A stretch of 44,983 nucleotides of DNA from Welwitschia mirabilis (GCA_051453625.1 JBOZIK010000001.1:226653373-226698355); one strand, 5' to 3'. Shown: positions 20,341-31,665, numbered from the stretch's first letter. Numbers and translations: made by a program. The notes: generated by a model not told the origin, from the sequence alone.

Positions 20341-22397
20341 TAAGTAATAAGCAAGAGAATGTTGATGTGCTAGTGGAAGGAGATCCAATGCTTAAGGCTG
20401 AATAAAAGGATTAAAGGGAAGGGCACTTTCCTAAATTCTATTTAATAATGAAATTATTAAAAGTCCATTATGTCAAATATCATTGGTCTTCATTTGTTAA
20501 GATGTCATGATTGATGGTTAAATTAAACCACCATTAATGTAAAGTTATCTTCTTTGATAATGCCCTTTAGTAAAGGTATAAGATCATTGGTGTCATGTGG
20601 GGGTGGATAGGCTAAGAAAATGCAACCCATGACAACCTTGGTTGATCTCTAGGGATTTTAAGAAACAAGCTAAGATGTAAGTCTTCACCTTTACCTTTGA
20701 CCACTAGTTTAAGATTTAAATCCATCACAAAGTAGATACACATATGCTTCTAATGATATCATAGCTATTATTCTTCTAATTAAATTATAAATTATGGTTC
20801 TTCAAGTGTTTTTCAAAGAAATATATTTCCTTTATGGCCTATATTTCTTTTATGCAATGTGAAGTGACTAAAGGTACATTACATAAGGTGCTGTTCTCCA
20901 AGCTTGGAAATGAGGAAATGAACTGAGTCTTCAAATATTTAAAGTTAATAATGCTTATAATAATCTCACTAATCTACTCATAGTTTTGAAAAGATCAATA
21001 GAAAAGGTCATTACATTAGTCCATAAGTACCTGGGGCAATCCTTAAGCTTATGTGAAAAGGCTCAAGTATATTGGCATTAGTGAATCTTAAAATGTCCTC
21101 TACGTTAAGAAGTGAATTCTTTTACTCATTTCAGGTGGAATTGCAGTCTTGTTAAACATCTTTGTAACTAAGCATGTCTTAAATTTATTCCTCATTGTTC
21201 TAATCTTCCTATGTTCTTATTTCTATTAAGGATTGATTTTTAGTATATCCCTTCTTTATTCATTGCTCTTATTTTTACTCTCTAAAAATTATATGTAGTA
21301 AATATTTTAGAAATAAGATCTCTAATTTAATGTCACTTAATTTCTTGCTTCCTAATTTCCTCTTTCTTTAGATTTAATTTCATTCTAAGAAAGCTTATTT
21401 CAAGCTTGGCTATGCCTAGGATGAAGTTGTCCACTTAAAACAGGATTACCTACTAGGCTAATGAGTTGTTTAAAGAGTTAGTCCTTGACAATAACAAGTT
21501 GCAACGATATTAATTGCCTACTTTTAGAAATCATGGTCCATTAGAGCCTTCTCAATATGATAGGAATCATGGCCATGATAGGAACCCAAATAGTCCCCAA
21601 ACCCAACTTAGTTACAAACTAAAACTTCCACATTGCCATATTGCATAATCATAGAAATGATAATAATTCTGTTGTGTTTGGAATGCCAACCAACATAGAT
21701 GGGTTTGCAAAAATTTCCATGTTAGGTTGATAATGGATAGGGGGTTTCTCCTGTTTCCCCACATCACTATCTTTTGGAGTAATTAAAAAAAGAATGTTAT
21801 TAATGATAATGCCTTCAAAGCATCCATAGCTTGTTATCAAAGTAGATCTTAAAGCTGAGTCTATTTACTCAATGTCAACTCTTCAACACTCATGCTAATA
21901 ATGAATAAACTAATTCAATTCCATTTTAACAAACAACATAGACCAAGAACATCTTAGATTATCTTGTGAATTTGCTTATAGTTTTAGTTAATATTTAAAA
22001 AAAAAAATGAAAGACTAGTTTTAGCATCACTTAGAAGAATGGAAAACAGGTCTAAAACTATGCATGACTTTGGTGATGCTACCTACTTTAATATGGAACT
22101 ATCTTGGGCCTAGCTAATGACAGAAACAATTAAGAAACTCTATTTAATTTATTAGCTTACTTGAATCTTTCTTTTGACATTTGTTACTTGGCTACTTAGG
22201 TATTCTTTTCTATTTAACATTATCTACATTGTTTATAACTCCTTTTTTTTTTTTTTAAACCACATACAATCTTAAGAAATTACTATCATCATCCTTAGAC
22301 TTCTTTAGACTTTCATTTCATATTTTCAAATGCTTAACAAATTAAATGTGGTGTTTCCAATTATATTATGGGTCCTCTATTAAAGGGCCCAAATGAA
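20341..22397. other. Spacer, with a possible gag-like coding relic near 21410-21640
   Basis: Most of this stretch shows no gene, though it may include the 3' LTR of E3. At 21412-21640 the plus strand gives a fairly continuous reading (PRMKLST, ANELFKELVLDNNKLQRY, FRNHGPLEPSQYDRNHGHDR) with only a few stops, suggesting the N-terminal part of a retrotransposon gag, but no named domain can be assigned. A poly-T run lies near 22242-22257. Confidence 0.35.
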
Positions 22398-22410
22398 ACA
22401 TCAATGCTAA
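22398..22410. repeat. 13-bp target-site duplication, left copy
   Basis: ACATCAATGCTAA, identical to 22610-22622. The two copies flank 199 bases that match a second locus at 31957-32151. Confidence 0.8.
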
Positions 22411-22609
22411 TATAAGTGGAGAATTTTAAACTTAAAACTTTTAGTGACTATATCCGGCCCTTAAGAGTACGACTACTACAGTCACCTAAAGGAATAATTT
22501 AGTTATGCCGAGAGCCTCATAGCATGTTAATTAGATCATCCAAAGGTTCAAATTCATGACCTCAAAAATGGAGAACAAGTGTCTCACTTGTTACAATCTC
22601 ATCCTATTG
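22411..22609 (-). mobile_element. tRNA-derived SINE-like element, copy 1
   Basis: A 199-base unit on the minus strand flanked by a perfect 13-base direct repeat, as left by LINE-driven insertion. Read on the minus strand it starts CAATAGGATGAG and carries an A-box-like sequence (about 22602-22585) and a B-box-like GAATTTGAACC (22555-22545, consensus GGTTCGANNCC), spaced as in a tRNA promoter. It aligns over its whole length with 31957-32151, which is in the opposite orientation relative to the window. No coding capacity. Such elements are transcribed by RNA polymerase III and mobilised by LINE enzymes; activity today is unlikely given the divergence. Confidence 0.75.
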
Positions 22610-22622
22610 ACATCAATGCTAA
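22610..22622. repeat. 13-bp target-site duplication, right copy
   Basis: Perfect match to 22398-22410. Confidence 0.8.
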
Positions 22623-23034
22623 AATGTGATTGTAAGGGGCTAAAATTTATGATTACTATGATTAAAACATGCAGACCAAATAATATAAATCACAAATTTC
22701 TTTATTGTTTTGGTATCCCATCATCGTTTCCCACAAATTTCTTTATTGATCTTAATAAAAAACTTTTTATGTGGTGTGAGACAAGCCCCATATAGATTCC
22801 TTATAAAATACATCCTTCTAAAATGTAATATAAAGAGTTTTACATAACTCAAGCTCTTAATCTTCTTAGACATTAGTGTTAATATAAAGGACTAAAAGTC
22901 TTACACTAACTATAATTTAAAACAAAACAAATAACCATAAATCATAAATTTCTTATCTATGATTAAATCTGAAAGACTTAAGTAAAAATAACTTAAATAT
23001 TTTTTTATCAAAAAACTTTCTAAACCCATATAAT
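22623..23034. other. AT-rich spacer, no gene seen
   Basis: The phrase CACAAATTTCTTTATTG occurs at 22691-22707 and again at 22732-22748, a short direct repeat about 40 bases apart. Nothing else is recognised. Confidence 0.4.
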
Positions 23035-23200
23035 CGGTCTCTGAGCCATTGGCTCACCCATCCATGGAACACATGCATTGGGGTTCACCCATTGCCTTGT
23101 TGGGTGTGGGAGGGATAGGTTTTAGAGAATTGAACTCACCTCATAAAGACACGAAAGCTCGAAGAGTAAGCCCTAAGCATTACTCCACCGTGAAAATATC
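23035..23200 (-). mobile_element. Second SINE-like unit, different family
   Basis: On the minus strand a tRNA-like stretch has GGTGGAGTAATGCTTAGGG (possible A box, about 23194-23170) and GGTGAGTTCAATTC (B-box-like, 23140-23127), followed by a GC-rich body containing repeated CAATG(G/C)...GGGTGA words. It is clearly richer in G and C than its surroundings. The flanks are A/T runs, so a target duplication cannot be proven, and there is no second copy in the window. Confidence 0.4.
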
Positions 23201-23379
23201 TCCAAAGCAACAAATTAAATAGTTTCTTAAAAAATATTTTTATAGATTATAATTAATAAATATTGCTCTTATGATTTTGTGGTTCTAATTTCCATTCTAA
23301 AAAAATGCTTTCTAATTTTGTGGTTGTGAGATCAATCATTAAAAAAATGTCTTTCTTAGAATAATAATAATAATAAAAA

Positions 23380-24012
23380 AGCCCCAGTGCACGAAAGAGT
23401 CGCAGTTGATTTCAATTTGACGATGAGGGCAGTCCCTCTAAAAGTAGCAGACAAAAAAATGGTTTCCATTCAAATTCGAGCTCCAGAGCATCTGTAGGCC
23501 AAATTCAATTTCGAAGATAAGGAGTCGAGGAGAGCTCCTTAGGAACTAGCGAAGACAAGACGATAGTCCGATTCGAACACAAGAGCGCATCCCGCGCATA
23601 GTACCCTCTCACTCGAGTTGGAGGTAACGACACTATTTCAGGAGAAATAACAAAGAAAACATGTTTTCCTTTTTAATACTTTCTGTTGTTTCTTTCACTT
23701 TCGAGCAGAAGAGCCTCGCAATTTTTGATTCAATCTCGATCTCCACTACATATATCTGGAAGTAGCGAAGAACAACATTTTTTTTGTCACTGTGGAATAT
23801 TCGCGGTTTCCGTTCAATTTCGATTAAAGAAAAAACGAATTTCGATTAAAGAAAAAACGCTTCCAGGTTTCATTCAATTTTCAGGAAAAAAATGGTCATT
23901 GTCAGCTGGTCGTTGCAGTTTTTTTTTTTTTTTTTTGATGTTTCGGAAAAAAAATCTGAGATTTTTTGTGCGTCGATTACCCCTTTGCCTCTCCGAAACT
24001 ACACAAATGTAA
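23380..24012 (+). other. GC-richer segment, possible 5' region of a lost or unrecognised gene
   Basis: This segment departs from the AT-rich background and has the feel of a plant 5' UTR and promoter: a clean splice-donor-like GTTGGAG|GTAACG at 23620/23621, TTGCAG acceptor-like at 23914-23919, and an open frame of 108 codons on the plus strand (23686-24012) with Ser/Arg- and Phe-rich composition and no known domain. It contains a perfect 22-base tandem duplication (23816-23837, 23838-23859). I cannot name a gene. Confidence 0.3.
23816..23859. repeat. Perfect tandem duplication of 22 bases
   Basis: Two adjacent identical copies of 22 bases with the core TTTCGATTAAAGAAAAAACG. Exact identity in a region of otherwise old DNA suggests a recent slippage event. 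Confidence 0.9.
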
Positions 24013-25576
24013 GGGTTAACACTACGGTTAATAGAAATTATGATGTTTATAATAGTTAGGTGTAAACTAGCTTAAATATATATTATATATATATTTTTAA
24101 GTTAACCGAGTTATATCAATCTCTACCATTTCTAAATTAATTAGAATTACCGTTTCAATATTTATTATGTGTACAGTTTCCAAATTACATAAGTTTCATG
24201 TTTCATAAGTTACTTTTTATTTTTAAACAAAAAATATTTTTTAAATATATTTAAAAATTAAACATAACACCGTCCCGACATATCAGTGGTTGGGATGGCC
24301 CCTCGGCCCAATCATTGTAAGTCCGCATTTTAGGTTTACGATTAGTTAGCTAATGTCTTTTACATTGGTGTAATGTCTGAAATTTGTTAGTGTCAAACCA
24401 TGCCTCTCAATGTGGCGACTACTTTTCTATTGTGGTGCTGTAAGTGGAGCTCGACGGGGATAGTCTTCACGTATAACACAGCTATGACACCCTCGATGCA
24501 TCACAGTAACATCATGCTTCCTACGACGGGAACCCCTCGATACGTACGCAAGGCTCAGTTAGTGTTAAACCGTGCTTTAACAACCTTTAACTTGACATGA
24601 ATTAAATAGATTCTTGAAGACGTCATTCGTGTATTTATAAACATCGCTTTTCACCAGCTCTCTTTTACTATAAAATAATTAGTTATATAGAAGATTCGAT
24701 TTAAAGTCTTCTGCTTGTAATATTTGCCCCTTTTAGTTAAATGGAGTAGAACGTTTGAACATGTCCATGGAGAGTGAGAAACTGGGACGAATTGAAAAAG
24801 CATGCACACAAATTCCATGATAGCTACTTTATTTATTATCATGAGGAAAGACATGTCATCATCTTCTGTTCAATGTTTAACAGCTCTTTAGGACCATAGG
24901 ATTTAAAACCTTTGAATTTGTCTGCNNNNNNNNNNTCAAGGTAGATAATGACAGCAAAAGACATATATAGCCAAAAAATCTATAGATAGAACAATCGGAT
25001 TGAAAAATGGCATATGATAGAAAGGAATAATGGATCTGCACTCCTTAACACTTTGACAGATAAATCCTCCAACTTCAGATTTTAGCCGGTTCCTTTCAAA
25101 GGTATCAAATCCTTAAGATTTTAGACGGTTCTTTTCTTAATGAAGAGAAAAACTAACATTAGCTTTAATATTTTGCTTGGTATTAACCTTAACCTCATCC
25201 CTGCTTTTCGTTTCTTATCCAAGATATGTTCCATAGTATATTGGCTTTAACCTCTTTCATGCTTTTTGGTCTTATCATAAGTAACAATACTCTGTCCTTT
25301 TCCTCCCGTCTACATAAATACCCAGTTACAAACAGACAAGATCCCTTTGGATTATTATCCGTTAGTCCTTCTTTAGCTAAATGTGAATGTGACGTTTTAC
25401 CGTGCCTTATGGCTTACAAGTTGAGATGTTTACCTAGTTTGCGTGTCCTTTATTTAACGTGTACATCACTTCTTAAAGTGCACACATAATAGCTGTTGAA
25501 GATATTCTACTTAATACGGATCTTCTATATTTGAATTCTGTTCAAGTTGCCGTATTATCAATATATTCTTTACAGA
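24013..25576. other. Low-copy-looking spacer, no gene recognised
   Basis: Contains a TATTTATAAA box at about 24632-24642 on the plus strand, a direct repeat of TTAGTGT(C/T)AAACC(A/G)TGC at 24387-24404 and 24556-24573, and a duplicated 39-base unit (AGATTTTAG(C/A)CGGTTC at 25077 and 25116). Open frames at 24400-24600 and 25226-25489 (plus) have no recognisable motif. A 10-N gap lies at 24926-24935. Confidence 0.35.
24926..24935. other. Assembly gap (10 N)
   Basis: Ten unknown bases. Confidence 0.99.
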
Positions 25577-26136
25577 GCGCTAGTTCCTAAAATTTTGTTT
25601 CTGTTCAAAGAAGGCTCTGGTGTAAAGGTTTTTATTTCTTATCTGATACCAACATAAACGTATTTTTATTGTAGTGATAAGCATCAATGAACTTCGAATT
25701 CCTGCCCATAAGTAAGCATAGGACGGATATCAGAACAGTAGAACATACAACATCTCATATGCGCTCCACTACCCTGTCTCCTATGTCTTGTAAATAATTC
25801 CCCTTTATGTTTTAATGTGGTTTGCTTACATATTTTGTACGTAATGTTTATCAGTTAAGACAAATTTGTCAGTGAATTCTCCATAAATTTATTATTGTGA
25901 TCTTGACAAAGCACTAGGCTTTTAAAATCTTGATTCTGTTTAGATGATATTCTGGTGTAATGCTATTGAGTGGCCACGAATTCTGTGATAGTAACTCAAC
26001 CGTATTTTTATTGTACCCGGGTACCAATGTACTTTGAACTCATGGCCTATAAGTAAAGATGAAACGGATATCAGCACAGCAGAACAATGGAACGTTTTCA
26101 TATGTGCTCGACTACTCTTCAGCCTACCTCTTGTCA
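25577..26136. repeat. Diverged direct duplication, units of about 215-225 bp
   Basis: 25577-25790 and 25911-26135 align along their length at an offset of 334-343 bases. Shared words include CGTATTTTTATTGTA (25659 and 26001), CGGATATCAG with CAG(T/A)AGAAC (25724 and 26067) and CTC(C/G)ACTAC. Identity looks like roughly 70 percent by eye, so the duplication is old. It lies about 500-1000 bases beyond the stop codon of the UBA gene; short frames across it (25940-26290 minus, 26059-26388 plus) are probably noise. Confidence 0.7.
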
Positions 26137-26662
26137 GTACTTTCTCTTCAAAAAGGCTACTCTCTGATCTCTTCTGTCTTAGTCCTTTGTATTCAGGAAG
26201 AGAGACCAAATATGCTGCGAACCCATGCTTTTGACACAAACTTGGGTGTTTCTGTATCGAAGAAACAAATGTGTAGCGACAAATATTCAAAAGTCACAGT
26301 GACAAGTGTACAGAAATCACCAAGCCTTCAGAAATCATACTGTCAACTGTTCAAAATATCGTACTCTGCAACGACCATTTTTCTTTAACCGTTGCAAACT
26401 CATTTGCAAGTGGGTACATTGATTATTATCGTTTAAATTTTCTTTTGAATATTGAGCAAAACTTACTCATCCAGTGAGTCCGAAAACTAACCGATAAAGT
26501 GCAATTTAAAGAATTTTTTTACCAAAACAATAAAAATGACACAAACAAACAATCCTTCATAATTTAGAAAAATGCGAAGACACACACATAAGCACCAGCA
26601 GATAAACGGGAAGGGTCCAACTTTTATAATCTTTTGGACTGTAGATTTATGTTCCAAAAAGT
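26137..26662 (-). other. 3' flank and probable 3' UTR of the UBA-domain gene
   Basis: No coding relic. The minus strand downstream of the stop at 26663 is AT-rich, as expected for a 3' UTR. No perfect AATAAA is present in the first 300 bases; AATAAT followed by CAATGTACC near 26420 is the best poly(A) signal candidate. Confidence 0.4.
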
Positions 26663-28732
26663 CTACAGCGAAGGTGAAGGAACTGTCCGTCTAGGCAAAC
26701 TGAATATGTCTTTGCCTGCGAACGGGTTTGTCCATTCATGAAACACAGACGATACATTTTCAGATTCAGAACCTATTTCTGGATATTGCATCCCACTATT
26801 GCTAACTCTGTTGCCATCAGAGCCTTGCCACAAACCATAAGAACCGTCCACATCTCTCTGTAAGCCATTAGAGACATCTGTATCTCTAGTGGAAGCACCA
26901 GCCAAATGCGGAAGCCTGCCTTCGTTTGTACTATCCACAAATGTGCCCAGCAAAGACGCGCTCCTGGGTGAAGCAAGACTCCAGTCAATGCTGTTATAAT
27001 CACAATTGACCATTGGACGATTGCTCCAATCAGCAGCTGATCCGGGCATCCCATTATCCCATCCACCATAGTACCCTCTAGAAGTGTTCGTAGGACGGCT
27101 TGGGTTTATGGAACCAAGAAAACCTGACGCCAGTAGAGAAGTTTCTGGTGCATATCCAAGTTGTGCTGCTGTACCCCAACCTGCAGGAACAGAATTTATG
27201 GGACTAGGTAGGAAGGGTTTATAATAGCTCTGAACATCCGCTATATCTTTCATAGCACTAGCTCCTACCGCTTTGCCAACTGTAATTCCTTTATGATCGG
27301 TAGTGATTGTCACTGACCCATATTGCAAGTTAGATTTACCAGATGAAGTGACATGGTTATCTGTCTGACCTAAGGATGGCAACTTATCCGAAGCAGAAGA
27401 AACTCCAGAATTGACGTGAGGAAATTGTGCTGTGAAACCAAGCTGTGCTTGTTGCACAACCGTTGAATCACGTCCACCTAAATGGACTGTCTTACCATCC
27501 GATCCAACAGCCCTCTGTCTTGATTCATTATGAAATGTTCTGCCAGATGGATTTCCAACCTGCAAATTGCTGCTCACAGAATAAGAAATAGAAGGGGATG
27601 TAGATGTAGATAACAAAGACGTAGAAGTCACAGCTTTCGTCTCGGATTGAGATGGTACGCTCTGCCACTCACTTTTTGACGGCGCTTTTCTTGATGGTTG
27701 TATGCTCTTCGTTGTAGCTTCAGGTTGTAACAATTTAGTAGTTGTTTGTGCTTTGGCCTTGGTATAGTTGAAATCTTTTTCTTCCCGTTTCGGTGCATGC
27801 GCCATTGGTTCAATGCTTCGCATCTTTCCTTGACTTGAGTCGCTGGATTTTTGAATTGGAACCGCTTGATTTGGTAGTTGCCTGCCATTGCTGTGTGGCG
27901 GGATGCTTTTTGGGGACTTCACCATTGATTGCTTTGACTTGTCTTCTATCGGAGGCTGTAAGACATCTTGCCTGCGGCTCCGCAGGATCTCTTCTGCTCT
28001 GTCTATATCTCCTTCACAACTAACCACGGCTCTCTCCACTTCCGCTCTTGGACATTTATATTTTATTTCCATTGCTGCAATACGAGCAAGTTCTTCGGAT
28101 ATATTAATCTTATAATTTGCTGCTGCTTTCGGATCTTTCTTGAGCTCGGCGTCTCCTACTTCAAGTAACCAATTAACAGCATCTTCTACTCTGCCTTCGC
28201 AGTTTATAAGAGCCATAGTGGCACGTTCTGATGTGAATCCCATTCCGACCAGTTGTTGAGATAATGCCTCCAATTTCCTTGTCATTAAGTATACCGTACA
28301 TCGGTCTCGAAGCTCTTGTGCACGTTTCTCCTTCTGGCGCTGATGTTTCTTCTCATTTTTTTGCCGTATTTTATCACGTTTGTCATTTACAGTGAACAAG
28401 CCTGGAGGATTTTCTGGTCTGCCTGATCCATTTTTATCTTTCTGGTCTTCTGATTCTCCAGAACAGCTTCCGTTGTTAGAAACTGAATCACAGTCTGTGC
28501 TTGTCGCTTGTTGCGCGCTGCTGTCATCTACCTCATCAATATTCTTAAACCTGCCACTATGCAAGGGACTTCCAAGAGCCCCATTTACAGGGTCTAACAT
28601 ATGAAATGTCCCTGATACGGGATTGTAAGCACTGGCTGTCGTGTTACCACTTGCTATTGAGTTTCTGGTAGGCGTCTTCATCTCTCTTCCAGAAGACTTC
28701 TCTTTTATCTTTGATTTGGCTGCTGGCGACAT
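26663..28732 (-). CDS. Two-UBA-domain protein of the plant 'ubiquitin-associated/EF1B-like' family
   Basis: A single uninterrupted exon of 689 codons, the only intact gene in the window. Residues 30-65 hold the plant-typical segment SAYNPVSGTFHMLD and GRFKNIDEVDD. Residues 117-142 are a highly charged Lys/Arg/Glu helix. UBA 1 (about 153-194) has the MGF loop in LVGMGFTSERATMAL and the end VNWLLEVGD. UBA 2 (about 210-253) reads ISEELARIAAMEIKY to EEILRSRR. The remaining 430 residues are Ser/Thr/Gln-rich and probably disordered, ending in HEWTNPFAGKDIFSLPRR, a tail I recall from relatives. From memory, Arabidopsis At2g26920 and At5g12120 are the closest named proteins. UBA domains bind ubiquitin or other partners; the cellular role of this family is not established. 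The start is supported by an in-frame TAA at 28748-28750, 18 bases upstream. Confidence 0.93.
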   Translation of the reverse strand: MSPAAKSKIKEKSSGREMKTPTRNSIASGNTTASAYNPVSGTFHMLDPVNGALGSPLHSGRFKNIDEVDDSSAQQATSTDCDSVSNNGSCSGESEDQKDKNGSGRPENPPGLFTVNDKRDKIRQKNEKKHQRQKEKRAQELRDRCTVYLMTRKLEALSQQLVGMGFTSERATMALINCEGRVEDAVNWLLEVGDAELKKDPKAAANYKINISEELARIAAMEIKYKCPRAEVERAVVSCEGDIDRAEEILRSRRQDVLQPPIEDKSKQSMVKSPKSIPPHSNGRQLPNQAVPIQKSSDSSQGKMRSIEPMAHAPKREEKDFNYTKAKAQTTTKLLQPEATTKSIQPSRKAPSKSEWQSVPSQSETKAVTSTSLLSTSTSPSISYSVSSNLQVGNPSGRTFHNESRQRAVGSDGKTVHLGGRDSTVVQQAQLGFTAQFPHVNSGVSSASDKLPSLGQTDNHVTSSGKSNLQYGSVTITTDHKGITVGKAVGASAMKDIADVQSYYKPFLPSPINSVPAGWGTAAQLGYAPETSLLASGFLGSINPSRPTNTSRGYYGGWDNGMPGSAADWSNRPMVNCDYNSIDWSLASPRSASLLGTFVDSTNEGRLPHLAGASTRDTDVSNGLQRDVDGSYGLWQGSDGNRVSNSGMQYPEIGSESENVSSVFHEWTNPFAGKDIFSLPRRTVPSPSL

Positions 28733-28789
28733 CCCTGGAACTCTTATTTAACACGTAGCGTGTGTCTCCCCGAGCTCCCCGAGAATCTT
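28733..28789 (-). other. 5' UTR part of the coding exon, with splice acceptor
   Basis: On the minus strand TTATCATACAG|AAGATTC places a 3' splice site at 28790/28789, preceded by a T-rich stretch. It leaves 57 bases of leader before the ATG. There is no spliced-read evidence; this is a sequence-based call. Confidence 0.6.
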
Positions 28790-31405
28790 CTGTATGATAA
28801 TATTGAAGTCAAAATAAAGTCCTGATAACTATAACTATAAAGATAGAAACTGACATTTCACAGTAAAGTTTTCTATGGGATATTCCTTCAAATCATTCAA
28901 TCGTTCTAACTCCGTAATTGATTAAGCTTATAAGCCGCAGAAATGAAAATTTTTTGAAGTAACAAATGGTGATTAAGCACATAAGCCTGAGAATTGAAAA
29001 ATTTTAAAGTAACAAATGGCTGAAGCAAGTAACCGTTCAAAATATAGACACAAAAAACCATGAAACATATCCATGCCCAATCTTTCTAGCTCTATTCCTG
29101 TTAGCTTATGGCAGATGTCATGCTCCTTTAAGATCGTTAACAATCATACCACATCATATATATTCTTAATTTATCTTACTCATTTGAAATCAAACAATAA
29201 ACAAATAAGAATAACAGCATAAACGGACCTTCAAGGACAGCATTTCGTTTCAAAGTGTATGACAATGCAGCAAAGACAACATTTTCTCGAATACTAATTC
29301 AGAGGCCTTTTCTACGAAAAGGAAGGTATCCACAGTGTTGAACAAGAATTTTGAGATCAGTCTAAAACATCTCCCAATCCGTTGAATCCGTTCTTAAATC
29401 AGGTTAATGAAAGATACTAAGCTTTGCCCATTAAACTCAGACTTGCATCCAAACTCAATAAAAATTTGCGTAAGCATAAATTCAGCTGAGGCAAATGAGC
29501 CTATGGGCCAACTAAACGACTTTAATTTTCTTAAATTCATTTTCTTACCCAAACTTAATACTTGGACAGTTTCACTAGACTCATGAAGAGTTTGGCAACA
29601 GTAGTCATAGCATTCAGCATACCGCACGGCAGCACACCCCTTACCCAAAACCTCAAGGATACATACTGTTCCCCTTTTGGTACTGCCATGCTTTCCGAAA
29701 CCATTTTTGCTTCTTGTATTTTACATTTGATTTGCTATCACTTGATAGTGAGCTGGCAATGTTGACAGTATTCAGCTTCTGCTTACTGAATTGTCAACCA
29801 TATCAAAAGAATAAAAAATCCAAAAAGAAGGGGAACACAAGTTCAAGACCACATAATTTTCATGGTTCAAGGCAAAAAAATAATGACTGCATCAAAGCCC
29901 ATTATTTCTACCATAGAGACCTATATAACAGTGTTTGAAACAACCACAAAGACATGGGAGCACTGCTCTACCATGAATATGAGATTGTAATGATATCGTG
30001 TGCAACCAGATTTCATGGTCAGCTGCCTACCTGATCATAACTTGAACATATTCTTAACATAGCCCTAGGGGCCACAGTGAAATTTGAATCCAGAGTATAT
30101 GGTGACTGCACTTTAACTAGTATGCATAATTCCAGAATCCTAAGAGAAAATAAAGAACTTTTTCCTTAAAACGATAGCTATCAACATAAAGAAATAAAAA
30201 AGAGAACTCCTGCTTGGAGGACTCTTGTGCTGCTCCTTGGAGAACTGCTGCAGTTCTAATGGACTATGTGAACAAAATGAGAACAGAATGGAATCTCAAC
30301 AAGCAACAGAAGGAAGCATGTTAAGTGACAAACTAATGCCCCCAAATAGATTACATGGACGTTTTGGATTAGATCTCATTGGAAAATTGAAAATACATAG
30401 GGCACAGCCTTGTCGACTTCAGAACTTCGCAATGCAATATCTTGTAATAAGATTTGCCGGAAAGAAACTCTAGGGCTGGTGATAGCCTAAAACCAAAAAG
30501 CAATCGCAAAGCAATTGCTACAAGGATGGCTCCAAAAGGTAACAATAACCAGTTGAAGTTATGTTCAATGATATTGGACTATGGAAAATAGGACACGGCA
30601 TTGTGTATCAGGGGAAAACCGACCACAACACAGAGTCATCTGGATAAGAACTTCAGGCGAATGAGTCGGATGTAAGCGGTTGACCTTCAGGCATAATGTT
30701 GGATTTCGCACCTCATGAACTACTAGCTATGTGAAACCGGATACTCCAAAATGATTAACAATTTGAACAGAACTGTGATCCGTCGATTGTGAGCCTCTCA
30801 ATAAAACACAACCGAATCAACAGATAGCTCATGCGATTTGAGCTTTGAAAGCTAAATTTCCAGCGCATTCAAATACAATGAGGCACGGATCGCGCCGATG
30901 ACATTTAAAAAACATTCAGTTGTTATACTGTGAGAGGTGCATTTAAATTCCCAATAACCAAAAATTTGCAGCGATCAAATTGTATTGGGCAAAAACAAAA
31001 TATACAGAAATGCAGCTCCAAGTAGGGACATTATCTAGAGACTGAATGGAATACCTAAGAAATCAGGCATCGGGGCCTTCGCGTATAACTAAAAGATGGG
31101 AAAATATCAATTTTAAAAGCCAGTCGCGGAGATTTGGCGAACATTTTAGGCACAGATCAAGAATGCGTCAAAGTTAAAACGATTTCGAATTTCTTTAAAC
31201 CAAACATTAGGGTTTCCTTCCGCGCGGCAAGAACAAATCTCGGGTCCATACAAACCAACATCATAAAGAACGCATTCAGTAACCAAACTCGACAAACAAA
31301 GGATCGCGAAATCAGAATAGAAAGGAGTAGTTTGAAGCTATCAACATCAAGAATATAACAAACCAGAAACGAAATCTGGTAAAGAGAAAGAATGAAAAGG
31401 CATAC
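28790..31405 (-). other. 5'-UTR intron of the UBA gene, about 2.6 kb
   Basis: Bounded by TTTGAAG|GTATGC (donor, exon ends at 31406) and ATACAG|AAG (acceptor). No open frame of interest on either strand; the ORFs at 29394-29648, 29714-29938, 30225-30473 and 31157-31540 have no motif and are treated as noise. A long leader intron often raises expression in plants, but here that is only inferred. An additional small leader exon cannot be excluded. Confidence 0.5.
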
Positions 31406-31637
31406 CTTCAAAAGGGCATGCAAAGGCAGATGGATTAAATGAGCGTATCGAACAAATTTCAGGGATTTAGATATCTGAGAATTAGGCTTTTTAAAGTCGA
31501 TCGAAGAAGAAAGATGATAAGACAATGAGAACAGCAGCACCTTGTCAAAATCCGAAACACCGGAGAAATTAGGAAGCGTCCTCGCTCCCCTGTATCGATC
31601 GAAGAGATGGAACGATTTTGCTCAATTGCAATTCCGT
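31406..31637 (-). other. First, non-coding exon of the UBA gene
   Basis: Less AT-rich, with a C/T-rich minus-strand sequence typical of plant leaders. The 3' end is set by the donor GAAG|GTATGC. A second donor candidate CAAG|GTGCTG ends the exon at 31541 instead, so alternative splicing is possible. With the longer form the exon contains a three-codon upstream frame (ATG at 31419-31417, stop TGA at 31410-31408), which could dampen translation. The 5' end is estimated from the TATA position. Confidence 0.5.
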
Positions 31638-31665
31638 TTGGAATCCGCCTTTGCTTTCGCCGTGT

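Noticed and set aside
25643-25652. TGGTATCAGA on the minus strand, like an initiator tRNA-Met primer site
   Set aside because: No LTR edge adjoins it and it lies inside the duplicated unit near the UBA gene; ten bases can match by chance.
26034-28604. Several 66-116 codon frames opposite to or shifted from the UBA exon and its 3' flank
   Set aside because: Shadows of the real coding exon or short frames across the old duplication; none has a recognisable motif.
31157-31540. 127-codon minus-strand open frame upstream of the UBA gene
   Set aside because: Hydrophobic, AT-driven text without a domain. It covers the predicted first exon and intron, including the better splice donor, so it is more likely leader sequence read as protein.
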